This document shows, piece after piece, positions 1-9,861 of a DNA stretch of 64,000 nucleotides. The stretch spans positions 1 to 64,000 of the forward strand of contig JBMOQH010000011.1 in the NCBI GenBank assembly GCA_049322795.1, written 5' to 3'. Both the position numbers and the translations under genes were made by a program. The DNA is from Immundisolibacter sp049322795 (lineage in GTDB: Bacteria; Pseudomonadota; Gammaproteobacteria; Immundisolibacterales; Immundisolibacteraceae). The stretch's first letter is position 1. Each line of letters opens with the position of its first letter. The notes below the pieces were generated by a model. The model saw nothing but the letters and a program-made list of their open reading frames with translations, ran no database searches and was not told the origin of the DNA.

Positions 1-64
1 AGCCTTCCCAGGAAGAAGATCCTTGATCCGATCCCATTGGCTGTTGCGCAATACGCGTCGAGCC

Positions 65-97
65 ATCTCTCCAACTCCGTCAGCGAATTGGAGAGAT
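65..97. terminator. Hairpin downstream of the Fis-like gene
   Basis: A perfect 10-bp inverted repeat (ATCTCTCCAA / TTGGAGAGAT, 13-nt loop) lies just beyond the stop of the minus-strand Fis-like gene. No T-tract follows on either strand, so it may be a weak terminator or an mRNA-protecting end. Bases 1-64 hold nothing I can assign. Confidence 0.35.
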
Positions 98-123
98 AGT
101 CTAACCTCGATTGTTAACAGGGC

Positions 124-372
124 CTAGGGCTCCCGCTGGCGCGACGGCGCATAGGGCAACACGCCCAGCCGGTGCAGGCGCTCGCGCAGCACGTTGCGAC
201 TGATGCCAAGCGCCTGCGCCGTGCGGACCTGGTTGCCGCGGTGCAGCTCGTACGCCGTTCGGATCAGCGTCTGCTCGACGTGCGCATGAAGGGCGGGCGT
301 TCCCTGCAGCAGCAGTTGCTGGATGACCTGCTGCAGGGTCTGCGTGGTGTCACACTCACCCGGGCCGGCCAT
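124..372 (-). CDS. Fis-family helix-turn-helix protein
   Basis: Small 82-residue protein whose C-terminal half (about residues 45-78, core AQALGISRNVLRERL) is the helix-turn-helix of Fis and of NtrC-type activators. No ATPase or receiver domain is attached, so it is not a complete activator. The ATG at 370-372 lies inside the end of nnrS (stop at 356), suggesting translational coupling as the last gene of the NO operon. Longer upstream extensions of the frame look like nnrS read out of frame. It probably binds DNA as a dimer. Whether it feeds back on the NO-response genes is inference. Confidence 0.7.
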   Translation of the reverse strand: MAGPGECDTTQTLQQVIQQLLLQGTPALHAHVEQTLIRTAYELHRGNQVRTAQALGISRNVLRERLHRLGVLPYAPSRQREP

Positions 373-1526
373 CCACCCGGGGACGCCACAGCATCGGCGC
401 GTAACAGACCACGAACACGCCAAAGCCGACGCACCACGCGACGGCCGCAAGCGCCACGCCCAGACGCGGCGCCACGCCGGCGAGCCCGGCCCGCGCCGCC
501 GCCGCCAGCGCCACCGCGGCAAACGCGATCGCGATCGCCCGCGGCGGGGTGAGCGGCCGGCCGGTGTGGCCGAGACTCACGCGGGCCATCATGGCGAGCG
601 TCAGCCCGCCCACGGTGCCGACCGTGAATGCGTGCAGCGCCGCGCTGCCCACGACCGGTGCCCCGGCGTGCCAGGCGGCCAGCGCGAACAGCGCGAGCGC
701 CAGCCAGGCGTAGGCCACGTGCAGCGACCACAGCAGCGCCACCCGCCACACGCCGGAGCGGTACCAGCGCGCCGACCNNNNNNNNNNCCAGCGCCAGCAG
801 CAGCGGCGCCAACCACGGGTCCGGCGCCAGGCCGGCGCCCGCGCCGGCCAGCGCGGCGAGCAGCACGAAGCCGCCCGTTGCCAGGCGCGGCTCCCACGGT
901 GACACCGGCGCCGGCGGTGGCAGCCCGAGCCCGTTGGCGGTGAACAGTGGGATCACCCGCGCGCCGATAAGCGCAATCACGCCGCCGATCAGCCACAGCG
1001 CCGCCCACACCGCCTGGCGCAGCAAGGCGAAGTCGTTGTCGCGCACGGCGCAGGTCGCCACGGCATCGGCCAGGGCGAGCAGGGCCAGCAGGGCGACCAG
1101 CGGGTAGTTGCGGCGCTGTCCGGCGCGGCCGAGCTGCCAGCCCAGCCGCGCCGCCAACGCCGGCAGGAAGGCAAGCTCCAGCCCGGCGAGCAGCGGCCAC
1201 GGCAGGGCCGGCCACAGCCAGCCGATGCGCGCCGCCAGCCACAAGGCGAACAGCGCCGCGAGCGGCGCCCCGCGCAGGCCGGGCGATTGGGTCCAGTTCT
1301 GCACGGCCGTGAGCAGAAAGCCGCCGATCACGGCGCAGGCAAAGCCGAACGTCATTTCGTGCAGGTGCCAGGCCAGCGCCCCGCCGCGGGGCGCGATGGC
1401 CAGCCAGCCCAGAAAGCCGGCCGCCCAGAGCGCCACCGCCAGCACGGCGAACGCGGCCGCGCCGAGAAAAAACGGCCGAAAGCCGAGGCCGAACAAGGGG
1501 TGGCCGGCGGCGTGTGCGCGGCTCAC
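356..1526 (-). CDS. nnrS: NnrS family membrane protein (interrupted by assembly gap)
   Basis: NnrS proteins are multi-span, haem- and copper-containing inner-membrane proteins linked to nitric oxide tolerance. The N-terminal half (HPLFGLGFRPFF, HLHEMTFGFA) and C-terminal half (AMMARVSLGHTGRPL) are typical NnrS blocks separated by hydrophobic helices. Ten Ns at 778-787 fall within the gene, and the two halves are in different frames across them, so the true gap is not exactly ten bases and the gene is probably intact. The likely start is GTG at 1524-1526, five bases after the stop of the preceding gene. It sits downstream of hmp and a hemerythrin gene in the NO operon. Confidence 0.85.
778..787. 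other. Assembly gap (10 Ns)
   Basis: A run of exactly ten Ns, a placeholder of unknown true length. The nnrS reading frame shifts across it, which shows that the number of missing bases is not ten, or that flanking bases are wrong. Confidence 0.98.
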
Positions 1527-1530
1527 CGGC

Positions 1531-2499
1531 TCACGGCTTCCCGGCGGCAGGGGGCCGGCCCGGCTGGGGCTGTCCCGCGTCCTCGCCAAGCGCCGTCGCA
1601 ACGCGCCCGATGTTGTCCTCGTGCGCCGCCAGCATGGCGGCGAGGTCGGCCAGCAGGCGATCGTCCCGCAGCCGTGGCAGCAAGGCCTGCAGCCGGCGCA
1701 CGACCCAGCGCTGGCCACGGTTCAGGAACTCCAGCCGCGCCGGCAGGTCGCCAATGGCCATCGCCTTGGCGTGGAACTCGCCCGTGCGGCGCGACGGCTT
1801 TCCGCCCAGCCGCCGGATCGCTCCAGTGAGCAGGGCACACCAGTGCGCCTCGTCGTGCTGGATGGCCCGCAGCAGCGCCGCGAGTCCGGCCGGTGCGCCG
1901 TTGGCGCTTTGCTGCGCCACGCGCGCGCCGGCGCGTTCGGCCTCCAACAGTTCGTTCAGCGCCGCGCACAGTTCCTCGCGCCCGATGCCGCCCATGTAGC
2001 GCTCGTCAGCGTCGGCGGCGAAGCAGGGGGACGAGCTGAGGTCCACCGATTCGTGCGGACCCGTGTCCGCCTGCGCATCCAGGCCCCCACGCAGGCAGTC
2101 CGCCAGCACGACGGCGTGGTTGTGCACGCCGTCCCGCGCGGCGTGCAGCAGCGTGAGCGATCCCGCGCGCGCCCGTTCGCGCAGCGGTTCGAGCGCGCCG
2201 GTGTTGGCGGCCAGTTCAGCCAGTTCGGCCCGGTAGCGGGTGGTGAATTCCGGCCAGCGCGCCGGGTCGTGCCCGAACCAGCGGCGCAGCGGCGCGCTGG
2301 GCGCCACGTCCCTGAGCCACAGGTCGAGTGCGGCGGCCGCCTTGCGCACCCCGCGCGGCCACAGCCGGTCCACCAGCACGCGCGCGCCGTCGTCCGGCAG
2401 TGGCGGTTCGTAGATGCGCCGCACGCGGATGGCGTGCGCTTGCCCGGCGGGCGGCTCAGGCGAACCCGGCGACATCGGCGCCCCGCCGGCGACGTTCAT
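1531..2499 (-). CDS. DUF488 protein fused to a DUF6306-like domain
   Basis: A 322-residue protein in two parts. Residues about 25-140 match the DUF488/YeaO fold (VLVDRLWPRG, then LLHAARDGVHNHAVVL). Residues about 165-310 form an all-helical, ferritin-like or DUF6306-type domain (LLRAIQHDEAHWC, FLNRGQRWVVRRL, LAAHEDNIGRV). ATG 2497-2499 overlaps the hemerythrin stop by 4 nt (ATGA), and nnrS starts 5 nt past its stop, so the genes are tightly coupled. Both domains are recurrent neighbours of NO-detoxification genes, but no reaction is established. The histidine and glutamate pattern of the second domain suggests, without proving, a metal site. A later in-frame start at 2475 is possible. Confidence 0.7.
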   Translation of the reverse strand: MNVAGGAPMSPGSPEPPAGQAHAIRVRRIYEPPLPDDGARVLVDRLWPRGVRKAAAALDLWLRDVAPSAPLRRWFGHDPARWPEFTTRYRAELAELAANTGALEPLRERARAGSLTLLHAARDGVHNHAVVLADCLRGGLDAQADTGPHESVDLSSSPCFAADADERYMGGIGREELCAALNELLEAERAGARVAQQSANGAPAGLAALLRAIQHDEAHWCALLTGAIRRLGGKPSRRTGEFHAKAMAIGDLPARLEFLNRGQRWVVRRLQALLPRLRDDRLLADLAAMLAAHEDNIGRVATALGEDAGQPQPGRPPAAGKP

Positions 2500-3068
2500 G
2501 CCGGCGCTGGCGCCTGACCCAGCAGGGCCGCCATCTCGTCGGCAAAGGCCACGTAGCGGTCGTGGTCCTGGCCGAGTTCCACTTCCGCCTGCTCGAAGCG
2601 GGCGTGCAGCGCGGCCAGTTCCTCGGCCGAGAACAGGCGCTCGGCCATCGGAAAGACCATCTGGTCTTCCTTCCAGATGTGGTTCGGGTACAGCTGCTGA
2701 ATGCCGGCGATGGCCTCGCGCAGCGCCGCCGCGCCGGACGCGTCGCCCCTGTCCACGGCATCGATCGCCGCCGCCAGCGCGCCGACCCGCTCGCGGCCCC
2801 GGGCGTGCTCGCGCAGCAGGCCTTCCAGCGGGCAGCCGTCGTGCGGTACGCCCTTGGCCTCCATGGCCGGGAACAGGATGGCCTCTTCCTTGGCGTGGTG
2901 GCACTGGTCGGCAAACTCGCGCATGAAGGCGACGACGCCGCGCAGGCGGGCCAGGTCCGGCGCCTGCCCGCGCGCGAGTGCCTCGTCGATCGCGCTCAGG
3001 CCGTGCACCACCTTCAGGATGTAGTGGTGCTCGTGGGTGAGCAGGTGGATGGGGTTGTCGTGGGACAT
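2496..3068 (-). CDS. Hemerythrin HHE-domain protein
   Basis: A 190-residue protein with two hemerythrin-like di-iron motifs: an N-terminal HEHHYIL, then HHAKEEAILFPAM, and a C-terminal HIWKEDQMVFPM. Such cytoplasmic proteins bind oxygen or NO at a di-iron centre, and RIC/YtfE-type relatives repair iron-sulfur clusters after nitrosative stress. The start ATG 3066-3068 has a GGAGG ribosome site about 8 nt upstream. It lies 75 nt downstream of hmp and overlaps the next gene by 4 nt, which places it firmly in the NO-response operon. The family assignment is secure. The exact role, NO buffering versus cluster repair, is inferred. Confidence 0.88.
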   Translation of the reverse strand: MSHDNPIHLLTHEHHYILKVVHGLSAIDEALARGQAPDLARLRGVVAFMREFADQCHHAKEEAILFPAMEAKGVPHDGCPLEGLLREHARGRERVGALAAAIDAVDRGDASGAAALREAIAGIQQLYPNHIWKEDQMVFPMAERLFSAEELAALHARFEQAEVELGQDHDRYVAFADEMAALLGQAPAPA

Positions 3069-3143
3069 GACCGATACCTCCATACAAGCCGCAGGTGAGC
3101 GTCCGCCGAGCGTAACCCGGCCCGGCGGACGGTGGCGACGCAC

Positions 3144-4322
3144 TCAGCCCTCCAGCGCCGCCGCCGGGCCGAAGAACTCCCAGTGCATCTGCGGCGCCGG
3201 CACGCCGAGCTCGCCGAGCAGGCGCCTGACGGCGGCCATGAACGGCGGCGGGCCGACGAAGTAGGCCTCCATGTCGCGCGCCTGCGGCAGGGCGCGCGCC
3301 AGCAGCTCGGCCGTGACGCGCCCGTGGGCGTCGATGGGGGCGCCGCCGGCTTCCTCGTGGCAGTAGAAGCGCCGGGCCTGCGGGCTGCGCGCCACCAGGT
3401 CGTCCACCCAGTCGCGAAAGGCGTGCACGGCGGCGCTCCGCGCGAAGTGCACGAAGGTCACCGGCCGGCGCTGCTCGTGCGCGGCGTGCAGCATGGGCAG
3501 CGTCGGCGTGATGCCGACACCGCCGCTGATCAGCGCCAGCGGACGCTCGCCGGGCTTGAGCACGAAATCGCCGGCCGGCGGGAACAGGTCGAACCCGGCG
3601 CCGACGGCGAGCGCGTCATGCAGGTGATTCGACACCAGGCCACCCGGCTCGCGCTTGACGCTGATGCGGTAGGTGCTGCCGTTCGGCGGGGCGGACAGCG
3701 AGTAGTTGCGCCGCACCTCCTGGCCGTCGATATCCAGCCGCAGGCCGATGTACTGGCCAGGCACGAAGCCCATCACCTGACCGCCATCGGCCGGTTTGAG
3801 GTAGAGCGACACGATCTCGGCGCTCTCCGGCACCTTGCGCACGATCTCGAAACGCCGCGCGCCGCGCCAGCCGCCCTGCGCCGCCGCGGCGGCGGCGTAC
3901 ACGTTTTCTTCCGCACCGATCAGCAGGTCGGCGAGCTGCTGGTAGGCGGCCGCCCAGGCGTCGATGACGGCGTCGGTGGCCACGTCCGGCCCCAGCACCT
4001 CGCGGATGGCGCGCAGCAGACAACTGCCGACGATGGGGTACTGCTCCGGCAGCACCTGCAGCGAGACGTGCTTGTTGACGACTTGCCCGACCAGCGGCCC
4101 GAGCGCGTCGAGCCGGTCGATGTGGCGGGCGTACTGCAGGATGCCGTTCGCCAGCGCTCGCGGCTGCGCGCCGCTGGCCTGGTGTGCCGGGTTGAACAGC
4201 GGTCGCACCTCGGGGTGTTCGCTCAGCATGATGTTGTAGAAGTGGCGGGTCAGCGCCTCGCCGCCGGCTTCGAGCAGCGGCACGGTGGCTTTGACCAGAT
4301 CGCGGTGGTGTGCGGCAAGCAT
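3144..4322 (-). CDS. hmp: Flavohemoglobin, nitric oxide dioxygenase
   Basis: A 392-residue cytoplasmic enzyme that converts NO and O2 to nitrate using NAD(P)H. Domain order is standard: a globin domain (about 1-140) with distal tyrosine in HFYNIML and proximal histidine in NKHVSL; an FAD domain with RRNYSLS; and an NAD domain with ISGGVGITPTLPML and the C-terminal FVGPPPFM loop. Length is normal. It is the first gene of a minus-strand operon divergent from norR. A -24/-12 sigma-54 element at 4356-4372 gives a leader of about 23 nt, so induction by NorR is very likely. Confidence 0.96.
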   Translation of the reverse strand: MLAAHHRDLVKATVPLLEAGGEALTRHFYNIMLSEHPEVRPLFNPAHQASGAQPRALANGILQYARHIDRLDALGPLVGQVVNKHVSLQVLPEQYPIVGSCLLRAIREVLGPDVATDAVIDAWAAAYQQLADLLIGAEENVYAAAAAAQGGWRGARRFEIVRKVPESAEIVSLYLKPADGGQVMGFVPGQYIGLRLDIDGQEVRRNYSLSAPPNGSTYRISVKREPGGLVSNHLHDALAVGAGFDLFPPAGDFVLKPGERPLALISGGVGITPTLPMLHAAHEQRRPVTFVHFARSAAVHAFRDWVDDLVARSPQARRFYCHEEAGGAPIDAHGRVTAELLARALPQARDMEAYFVGPPPFMAAVRRLLGELGVPAPQMHWEFFGPAAALEG

Positions 4323-4355
4323 CGTCGGCTCCTTGTTGGCGTTTCCAGGGCTCGA

Positions 4356-4372
4356 TGCCCCGACGGTGCCAA
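4356..4372 (-). promoter_or_regulatory. Sigma-54 (-24/-12) promoter of hmp
   Basis: Read on the minus strand this is TTGGCACC-GTCG-GGGCA. The GG and GC dinucleotides have the obligatory 12-nt register of sigma-54 promoters, and TGGCAC matches the -24 consensus fully. The predicted start is near 4345, about 23 nt before the hmp ATG. The divergent neighbour is a NorR-type sigma-54 activator. Confidence 0.75.
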
Positions 4373-4417
4373 CCCATGTTTCATGCCAGCCAAAAAACCG
4401 CGTGGTGGTGCGAAAAA

Positions 4418-4465
4418 AATCGTGTCGATGTACAAAAGACGCGTTCAGAATCGTGTCGTTTAAAC
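4418..4465. promoter_or_regulatory. Candidate NorR-binding region between hmp and norR
   Basis: Two GT-N7-AC matches, the core of known NorR sites, occur at 4430-4440 and 4455-4465. They lie 60-110 bp upstream of the hmp -24 box, the usual enhancer distance. The 10-mer AATCGTGTCG is repeated at 4418-4427 and 4449-4458, and CGTTTAAACG (4456-4465) is a perfect palindrome. Short motifs can occur by chance, so this stays a candidate. Confidence 0.45.
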
Positions 4466-4481
4466 GTCAAACGAAGTCCAA

Positions 4482-6029
4482 ATGACGCCATCATTGACGC
4501 TTGCCACGCTGCTGCCGGCATTCGATGTCCTGGCCAACGACCTGCCGGACGAACAGCGCTTCACGTCCCTGCTGGATGCCGCGCGCGCCCTGTTTCCCTG
4601 CGACGCTAGCGCCCTGCTGCGCCTGGAGGGGGACACGCTGCGCCCGCTGGCGGTGGCGGGCCTGACGCACGACACGCTCGGACGGCGCTTTCGTCTGGCG
4701 GATCACCCACGCCTGCTGACCCTGCTGCAGCGGCGCGGGCCGACGCGGCTGGCCGCCGACTGCGAGCTGCCGGACCCCTACGACGGCCTGGTGCTGGGTC
4801 GCCCCGGCCAGCTCGAAGTGCACGACTGCATGGGCTGTCCGCTGTATGTCGGGGCCCAGCCGTGGGGGCTGCTGACGCTGGATGCGCTCGACCCGCACGC
4901 CTTCGACGCCGTGGATGTCGAGTTTCTCGACACCTTTGGGCGGCTGGCGGCGGCGCTGGTGGCGGCCGGCGAGCGCATCGGCGGCCTGGCCCTGCAGGCC
5001 CAGCGCGAGCAGCAGCTGGCGCGCGCGCTGGCCGAAGAACCGGCCCCGCTGCGCCATCGTGAACTGATCGGTCACAGCGCGCCCATGCGCCGCCTGCAGG
5101 CCGAGATCGACACCGTCGCCGGCGCCGATCTCACCGTCCTGATCACCGGCGAGACCGGCGTCGGCAAGGAACTGGTGGCGCAGGCCATCCACGCCCGCTC
5201 GCGCCGGGCCCGGCAGCCGCTGATCACCCTCAACTGCGCCGCGCTGCCCGACAACCTGGTCGAAAGCGAGCTGTTCGGTCACGTGCGTGGCGCCTTCACC
5301 GGCGCGCTCAACGAGCGCTGCGGCAAATTCGAGCTGGCCGACGGCGGCACGCTGCTGCTGGACGAGGTGGGCGAACTGCCGCTGCCGGTGCAGGCCAAAC
5401 TGCTGCGCGTGTTGCAAAGCGGCCAGTTGCAGCGCCTGGGCTCGGACCGCGAGCACCGCGTCGACGTGCGCGTGCTGGCCGCCACCAACCGCGATCTGGC
5501 GGCGGAGGTCCGCGCCGGTCGGTTTCGCGCCGACCTCTACCACCGCCTGAGCGCCTACCCGCTCACCGTGCCGCCGCTGCGCGAGCGCGGCCGCGACGTG
5601 CTGCTGCTGGCCGGCGGCTTTCTGGAGGAAAACCGCGTGCGGCTCGGTCTGCGCGGCCTGCGCCTGGCGGCGGACGCGCAGCAGGCGCTGCTGCATCAGC
5701 CCTGGCCGGGCAACGTGCGCGAACTCGAACACCTGCTGGCGCGGGCGGCGCTGCGCGCGCTGGCCGGCCAGACGCCGCGCCCGCGCATCCTGGCGCTGCA
5801 CGCACAGCATCTGGATTTGGGTCCGGCGGGCGGCGCCCCGCCCGACCCGGACGCCGCGGCCATGCCCACTGGCGACACGAACCTGCGCCACGCGGTCGAC
5901 GCCTTGCAGCGGCGGCTGATCGAACAGGCGCTCGCCCGGCACGAAGGCAACTGGGCGGCGACCGCCCGCGAGCTGGACCTGGATCGGGGCAACCTGCAAC
6001 GGCTGGCGCGGCGCCTGGGGCTGCGTTAG
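4482..6029 (+). CDS. norR: NO-responsive sigma-54 activator NorR
   Basis: A 515-residue enhancer-binding protein with the NorR layout: an N-terminal GAF domain (about 1-175, including the cysteine-bearing HDCMGCPL) that senses NO at a mononuclear iron; an AAA+ domain (about 195-425) with Walker A GETGVGKE (223-230), the sigma-54-contacting GAFTGA loop (270-275), Walker B LLLDEVGE and an arginine-finger region; and a C-terminal Fis-type HTH (about 488-512, WAATARELDLDRGNLQRL). It is divergent from hmp across a 159-bp region with a sigma-54 promoter and GT-N7-AC repeats, so its target is almost certainly the hmp-nnrS operon. All key motifs look intact. Confidence 0.95.
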   Translation: MTPSLTLATLLPAFDVLANDLPDEQRFTSLLDAARALFPCDASALLRLEGDTLRPLAVAGLTHDTLGRRFRLADHPRLLTLLQRRGPTRLAADCELPDPYDGLVLGRPGQLEVHDCMGCPLYVGAQPWGLLTLDALDPHAFDAVDVEFLDTFGRLAAALVAAGERIGGLALQAQREQQLARALAEEPAPLRHRELIGHSAPMRRLQAEIDTVAGADLTVLITGETGVGKELVAQAIHARSRRARQPLITLNCAALPDNLVESELFGHVRGAFTGALNERCGKFELADGGTLLLDEVGELPLPVQAKLLRVLQSGQLQRLGSDREHRVDVRVLAATNRDLAAEVRAGRFRADLYHRLSAYPLTVPPLRERGRDVLLLAGGFLEENRVRLGLRGLRLAADAQQALLHQPWPGNVRELEHLLARAALRALAGQTPRPRILALHAQHLDLGPAGGAPPDPDAAAMPTGDTNLRHAVDALQRRLIEQALARHEGNWAATARELDLDRGNLQRLARRLGLR

Positions 6030-6034
6030 AAGTC

Positions 6035-6063
6035 CTGCCGCCGGCGCACCTGCCCGGCGGCAG
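6035..6063. terminator. Hairpin after norR
   Basis: A perfect 10-bp inverted repeat (CTGCCGCCGG / CCGGCGGCAG, 9-nt loop) begins 6 nt after the norR stop. No U-tract follows, so it may act as a Rho-assisted end. A second 9-bp repeat (TCCTGAGGC / GCCTCAGGA) sits at 6170-6200, before ureB. Otherwise 6030-6277 holds no gene and no trace of ureA. Confidence 0.4.
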
Positions 6064-6277
6064 GCGGGTCGACCCGGTCCGCCGCCGATGATCGAGCGCG
6101 GTGGGAGCGGTGCCTGCCCGGGCCTTGAGCGCGCCGGGTCATGTGTCGCAGCAGTTGAGCCGGCGCCCGTCCTGAGGCAGGATGCCGGCACGCCTCAGGA
6201 GGGCGAGCGGGAAGCCACCCATCTTTGCCACGCGTCTTGCCGGACGCGGGCGCGCGCAGGCGCAAGGAGCCTTCCCC

Positions 6278-6591
6278 ATGATTCCCGGAGAACTCGACAC
6301 CGCCGCCGGCGACATCGACCTCAACGTCGGCCGGCCGGCCGTCACGCTGGCCGTGGCCAACACCGGCGACCGGCCGATCCAGGTCGGCTCGCACTATCAC
6401 TTTGCCGAGACCAACCCGGCGCTGTCGTTCGACCGCGCCGCCGCGCGCGGTCTGCGCCTCGACATCCCCGCTGGCACCGCGGTGCGCTTCGAGCCCGGAC
6501 AGAGCCGCGAGGTGTCGCTGGTGCCCTACGCCGGGGCGCGCGCCGTATGGGGCTTTCGCGGCGAGGTGATGGGCGCGCTGGAGGGGCAGCC

Positions 6592-6595
<4 letters not shown>
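6278..6595 (+). CDS. ureB: Urease beta subunit
   Basis: A 105-residue structural subunit of urease, normal in length, starting MIPGEL as usual for the family and containing VGSHYHFAETNPALSFDR. The ATG at 6278 follows an AAGGAG site at 6264-6269, and its stop overlaps the ureC start (ATGA). In a standard cluster ureA lies immediately upstream and ureDEFG flank it. None is present here: the 248-bp gap to norR is too short for ureA, and an integron integrase follows ureC. The protein looks complete but cannot form a normal urease alone unless the other genes lie elsewhere. Confidence 0.93.
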
Positions 6596-8298
<1,703 letters not shown>

Positions 8299-8380
8299 GG
8301 GCGATACACACGATTGGGGTGGCGCTTACGGCGCAGGACCGCCCGCCTGCCGAAACATCGGTGCTGGCGGTGCCTTGCGG

Positions 8381-9367
8381 TCACCACTGATCCAGCGGGC
8401 TGCGCACACCGCGCCCACCGCGGTTCAGCACATGGGTGTAGATCATGGTGGTGCTCACATCCGCATGGCCCAGCAGCTCCTGCACGGTGCGGATGTCATG
8501 GCCGGACTCCAGCAGATGGGTCGCGAAGGAGTGGCGCAGCGTGTGCGGCGTAGCGGGTTTGGCCAGCCCCGCCGCCTGCACCGCCTTCTTCATCGCCCGC
8601 TGCAGCAGCTTCTCGTCCAGATGATGGCGGCGCTCCTCCCCGCTGCGCGGGTCGACCGAATAACTGCCCGACGGGAAAACATACTGCCAGCCCCATTCAG
8701 TCGATGCGTTTGGATATTTGCGCGCCAGCGCATCGGGCAGGTACACGGAGCCCTTGCCCGCCTGATGATCGTCGCCGAACAGCGCACGCCGCTGCTGCAA
8801 ATGCGTTTGCAGCGGCACCACCAGCGACTGCGGCAACATCGTCACCCGATCCTTCGCCCCCTTGCCGTCGCGGATCAGGATCTCGCCCCGCCCAAAGTCC
8901 ACGTCCTTCACCCGCAGGCGCACGCATTCCATCAGTCGCATCCCGGTGCCGTACAGCAAGCGCGCCATCAGGCCATAAGTACCCGTCATCCGCGTCAGCA
9001 CCGCCTGCACTTCCTCGCGCGTCAGCACCACCGGCAAGCGCTGCGGGCGCTTGGCGCGCGTCACGTCGTTCAGCCACGGCAGATCGACCCCCAGCACTTC
9101 CTTGTACAGAAACAGCAGCGCCGACAAGGCCTGGTTCTGCGTGGCCGCCGCCACCTGGCCATCCACCGCGAGATGGGTCAGAAACGCTTCGACCTCGGGC
9201 GCACCCATGTCGCGCGGATGCCGCTTGCCGTGGTACAAGACGAAGCGCCTAACCCACTGAACATATTGAGTTTCCGTGCGGATGCTGTAATGCTTGATGC
9301 GAATCCGCTCCCGCACCCGGTCGAGCAGTTTGGGCGGTTGCGCCGAAGGTGTGTTTGCCGGCGGCAT
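8381..9367 (-). CDS. intI: Integron integrase
   Basis: A 328-residue tyrosine recombinase. The integron-specific extra domain is visible (ALARKYPNASTEWGWQYVFPS region), which separates IntI from XerC/D. Catalytic residues lie in YGTGMRLMECVRL (first Arg), HTLRHSFATHLL (His, Arg) and LGHADVSTTMIYTH (His, Tyr). Start ATG 9365-9367 has AAGGGGG just upstream; a GTG at 9391 is less likely. It is transcribed away from the cassettes, the standard integron arrangement. Its job is attI x attC recombination to capture and shuffle cassettes. It appears intact, and about 77% of the usual residues around the catalytic motifs need not be guessed because all five core residues are present. Confidence 0.94.
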   Translation of the reverse strand: MPPANTPSAQPPKLLDRVRERIRIKHYSIRTETQYVQWVRRFVLYHGKRHPRDMGAPEVEAFLTHLAVDGQVAAATQNQALSALLFLYKEVLGVDLPWLNDVTRAKRPQRLPVVLTREEVQAVLTRMTGTYGLMARLLYGTGMRLMECVRLRVKDVDFGRGEILIRDGKGAKDRVTMLPQSLVVPLQTHLQQRRALFGDDHQAGKGSVYLPDALARKYPNASTEWGWQYVFPSGSYSVDPRSGEERRHHLDEKLLQRAMKKAVQAAGLAKPATPHTLRHSFATHLLESGHDIRTVQELLGHADVSTTMIYTHVLNRGGRGVRSPLDQW

Positions 9368-9488
9368 CTGGCCCCCTTTTTTTGAGCCCACTTTCGATAG
9401 AACAACGAGTTATCGTGCAACAGAACGTGTTATACACCGATTTGGATTTGTGATATACACCTGCGCAGGTGTCTACTTCACGTTAGGC
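9368..9488. promoter_or_regulatory. Presumed attI recombination site and intI/cassette promoter region
   Basis: The region lies between intI and the first cassette and ends in the core-site heptamer GTTAGGC (9482-9488), the crossover point for cassette insertion. It holds a perfect 16-bp palindrome centred at 9464/9465 (9457-9472, ACACCTGC and its complement), which could be a protein-binding or extrudable structure. No clear LexA box was seen. The site is inferred from position plus the core heptamer. Confidence 0.65.
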
Positions 9489-9491
9489 CCC

Positions 9492-9839
9492 ATGGAAAGA
9501 CACTCGCTCACCGTGATCTGGCTCGCCACGCTGGCGCTGCCCATCTTTATCTTCTTAGTGGGCAGCTCTCGCAAATCACGGTCGGCGGTCCTGGCCTTTG
9601 CCGCCGCAGCCGTTCTTGGAGGTTGGGTGCTCACGCTTGCGTATGCCAACGTCGCTCAGGCCATAACTGCGCGCGTACCCGAGGACCGGAACGGTGCGGC
9701 GCTCGCGTTCGCGGCCATGTTTGGCTGGGTGCCGGCCGCAGTAATCGTGTTGATCACGTGGGCAGCGGTCGCAGCCACAAAGCACTGGCTGAGGCCTAAC
9801 AATTCGTCCAAGCCGACGCCGCTTCGCGGCGCGGCTTAA
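9492..9839 (+). CDS. Integron cassette 1: small membrane protein of unknown function
   Basis: A 115-residue protein starting 4 nt after the attI core GTTAGGC. It has three predicted hydrophobic helices (about 8-22, 30-52, 76-100) and a polar C-terminus. The stop codon lies within the attC site, as is usual for cassettes, and the last residues (NNSSKPTPLRGAA) are encoded by attC itself. I do not recognise the family. It is likely expressed from a promoter in intI or attI. Three-helix inner-membrane proteins of unknown function are frequent in chromosomal integrons. Confidence 0.75.
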   Translation: MERHSLTVIWLATLALPIFIFLVGSSRKSRSAVLAFAAAAVLGGWVLTLAYANVAQAITARVPEDRNGAALAFAAMFGWVPAAVIVLITWAAVAATKHWLRPNNSSKPTPLRGAA

Positions 9840-9853
9840 CTCAGGTGTTAGGT
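9794..9853 (+). repeat. attC site of cassette 1
   Basis: A 60-bp imperfect inverted repeat bounded by GCCTAAC (9794-9800) and the core GTTAGGT (9847-9853). The inner arms include the strong GCCGCTTCGCGGCG hairpin and GCGGCTTAAC. Length and layout match short attC (59-base element) sites, so the preceding ORF is a genuine cassette. Confidence 0.92.
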
Positions 9854-9861
9854 GACGCAAA

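Noticed and set aside
264..1718. One long minus-strand frame that appears to join the Fis-like, nnrS and DUF488 regions
   Set aside because: It crosses the N gap and begins in another frame of the DUF488 fusion gene. Only its middle part is nnrS.
3132..4463. Long plus-strand open frame opposite hmp
   Set aside because: Arg- and Val-rich shadow of a strongly conserved gene on the other strand. High GC leaves many long antisense frames.
6030..6277. Possible ureA remnant upstream of ureB
   Set aside because: No frame shows UreA-like sequence and the space is too short.
6088..6591. Upstream extension of the ureC frame
   Set aside because: It reads through ureB out of frame. The family N-terminus (MSRISRRAYAEMFGPT) fixes the start at 6592.
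9457..9472. 16-bp palindrome as a LexA box for intI
   Set aside because: It does not match CTGT-N8-ACAG. It may be some other protein site or a structural feature.
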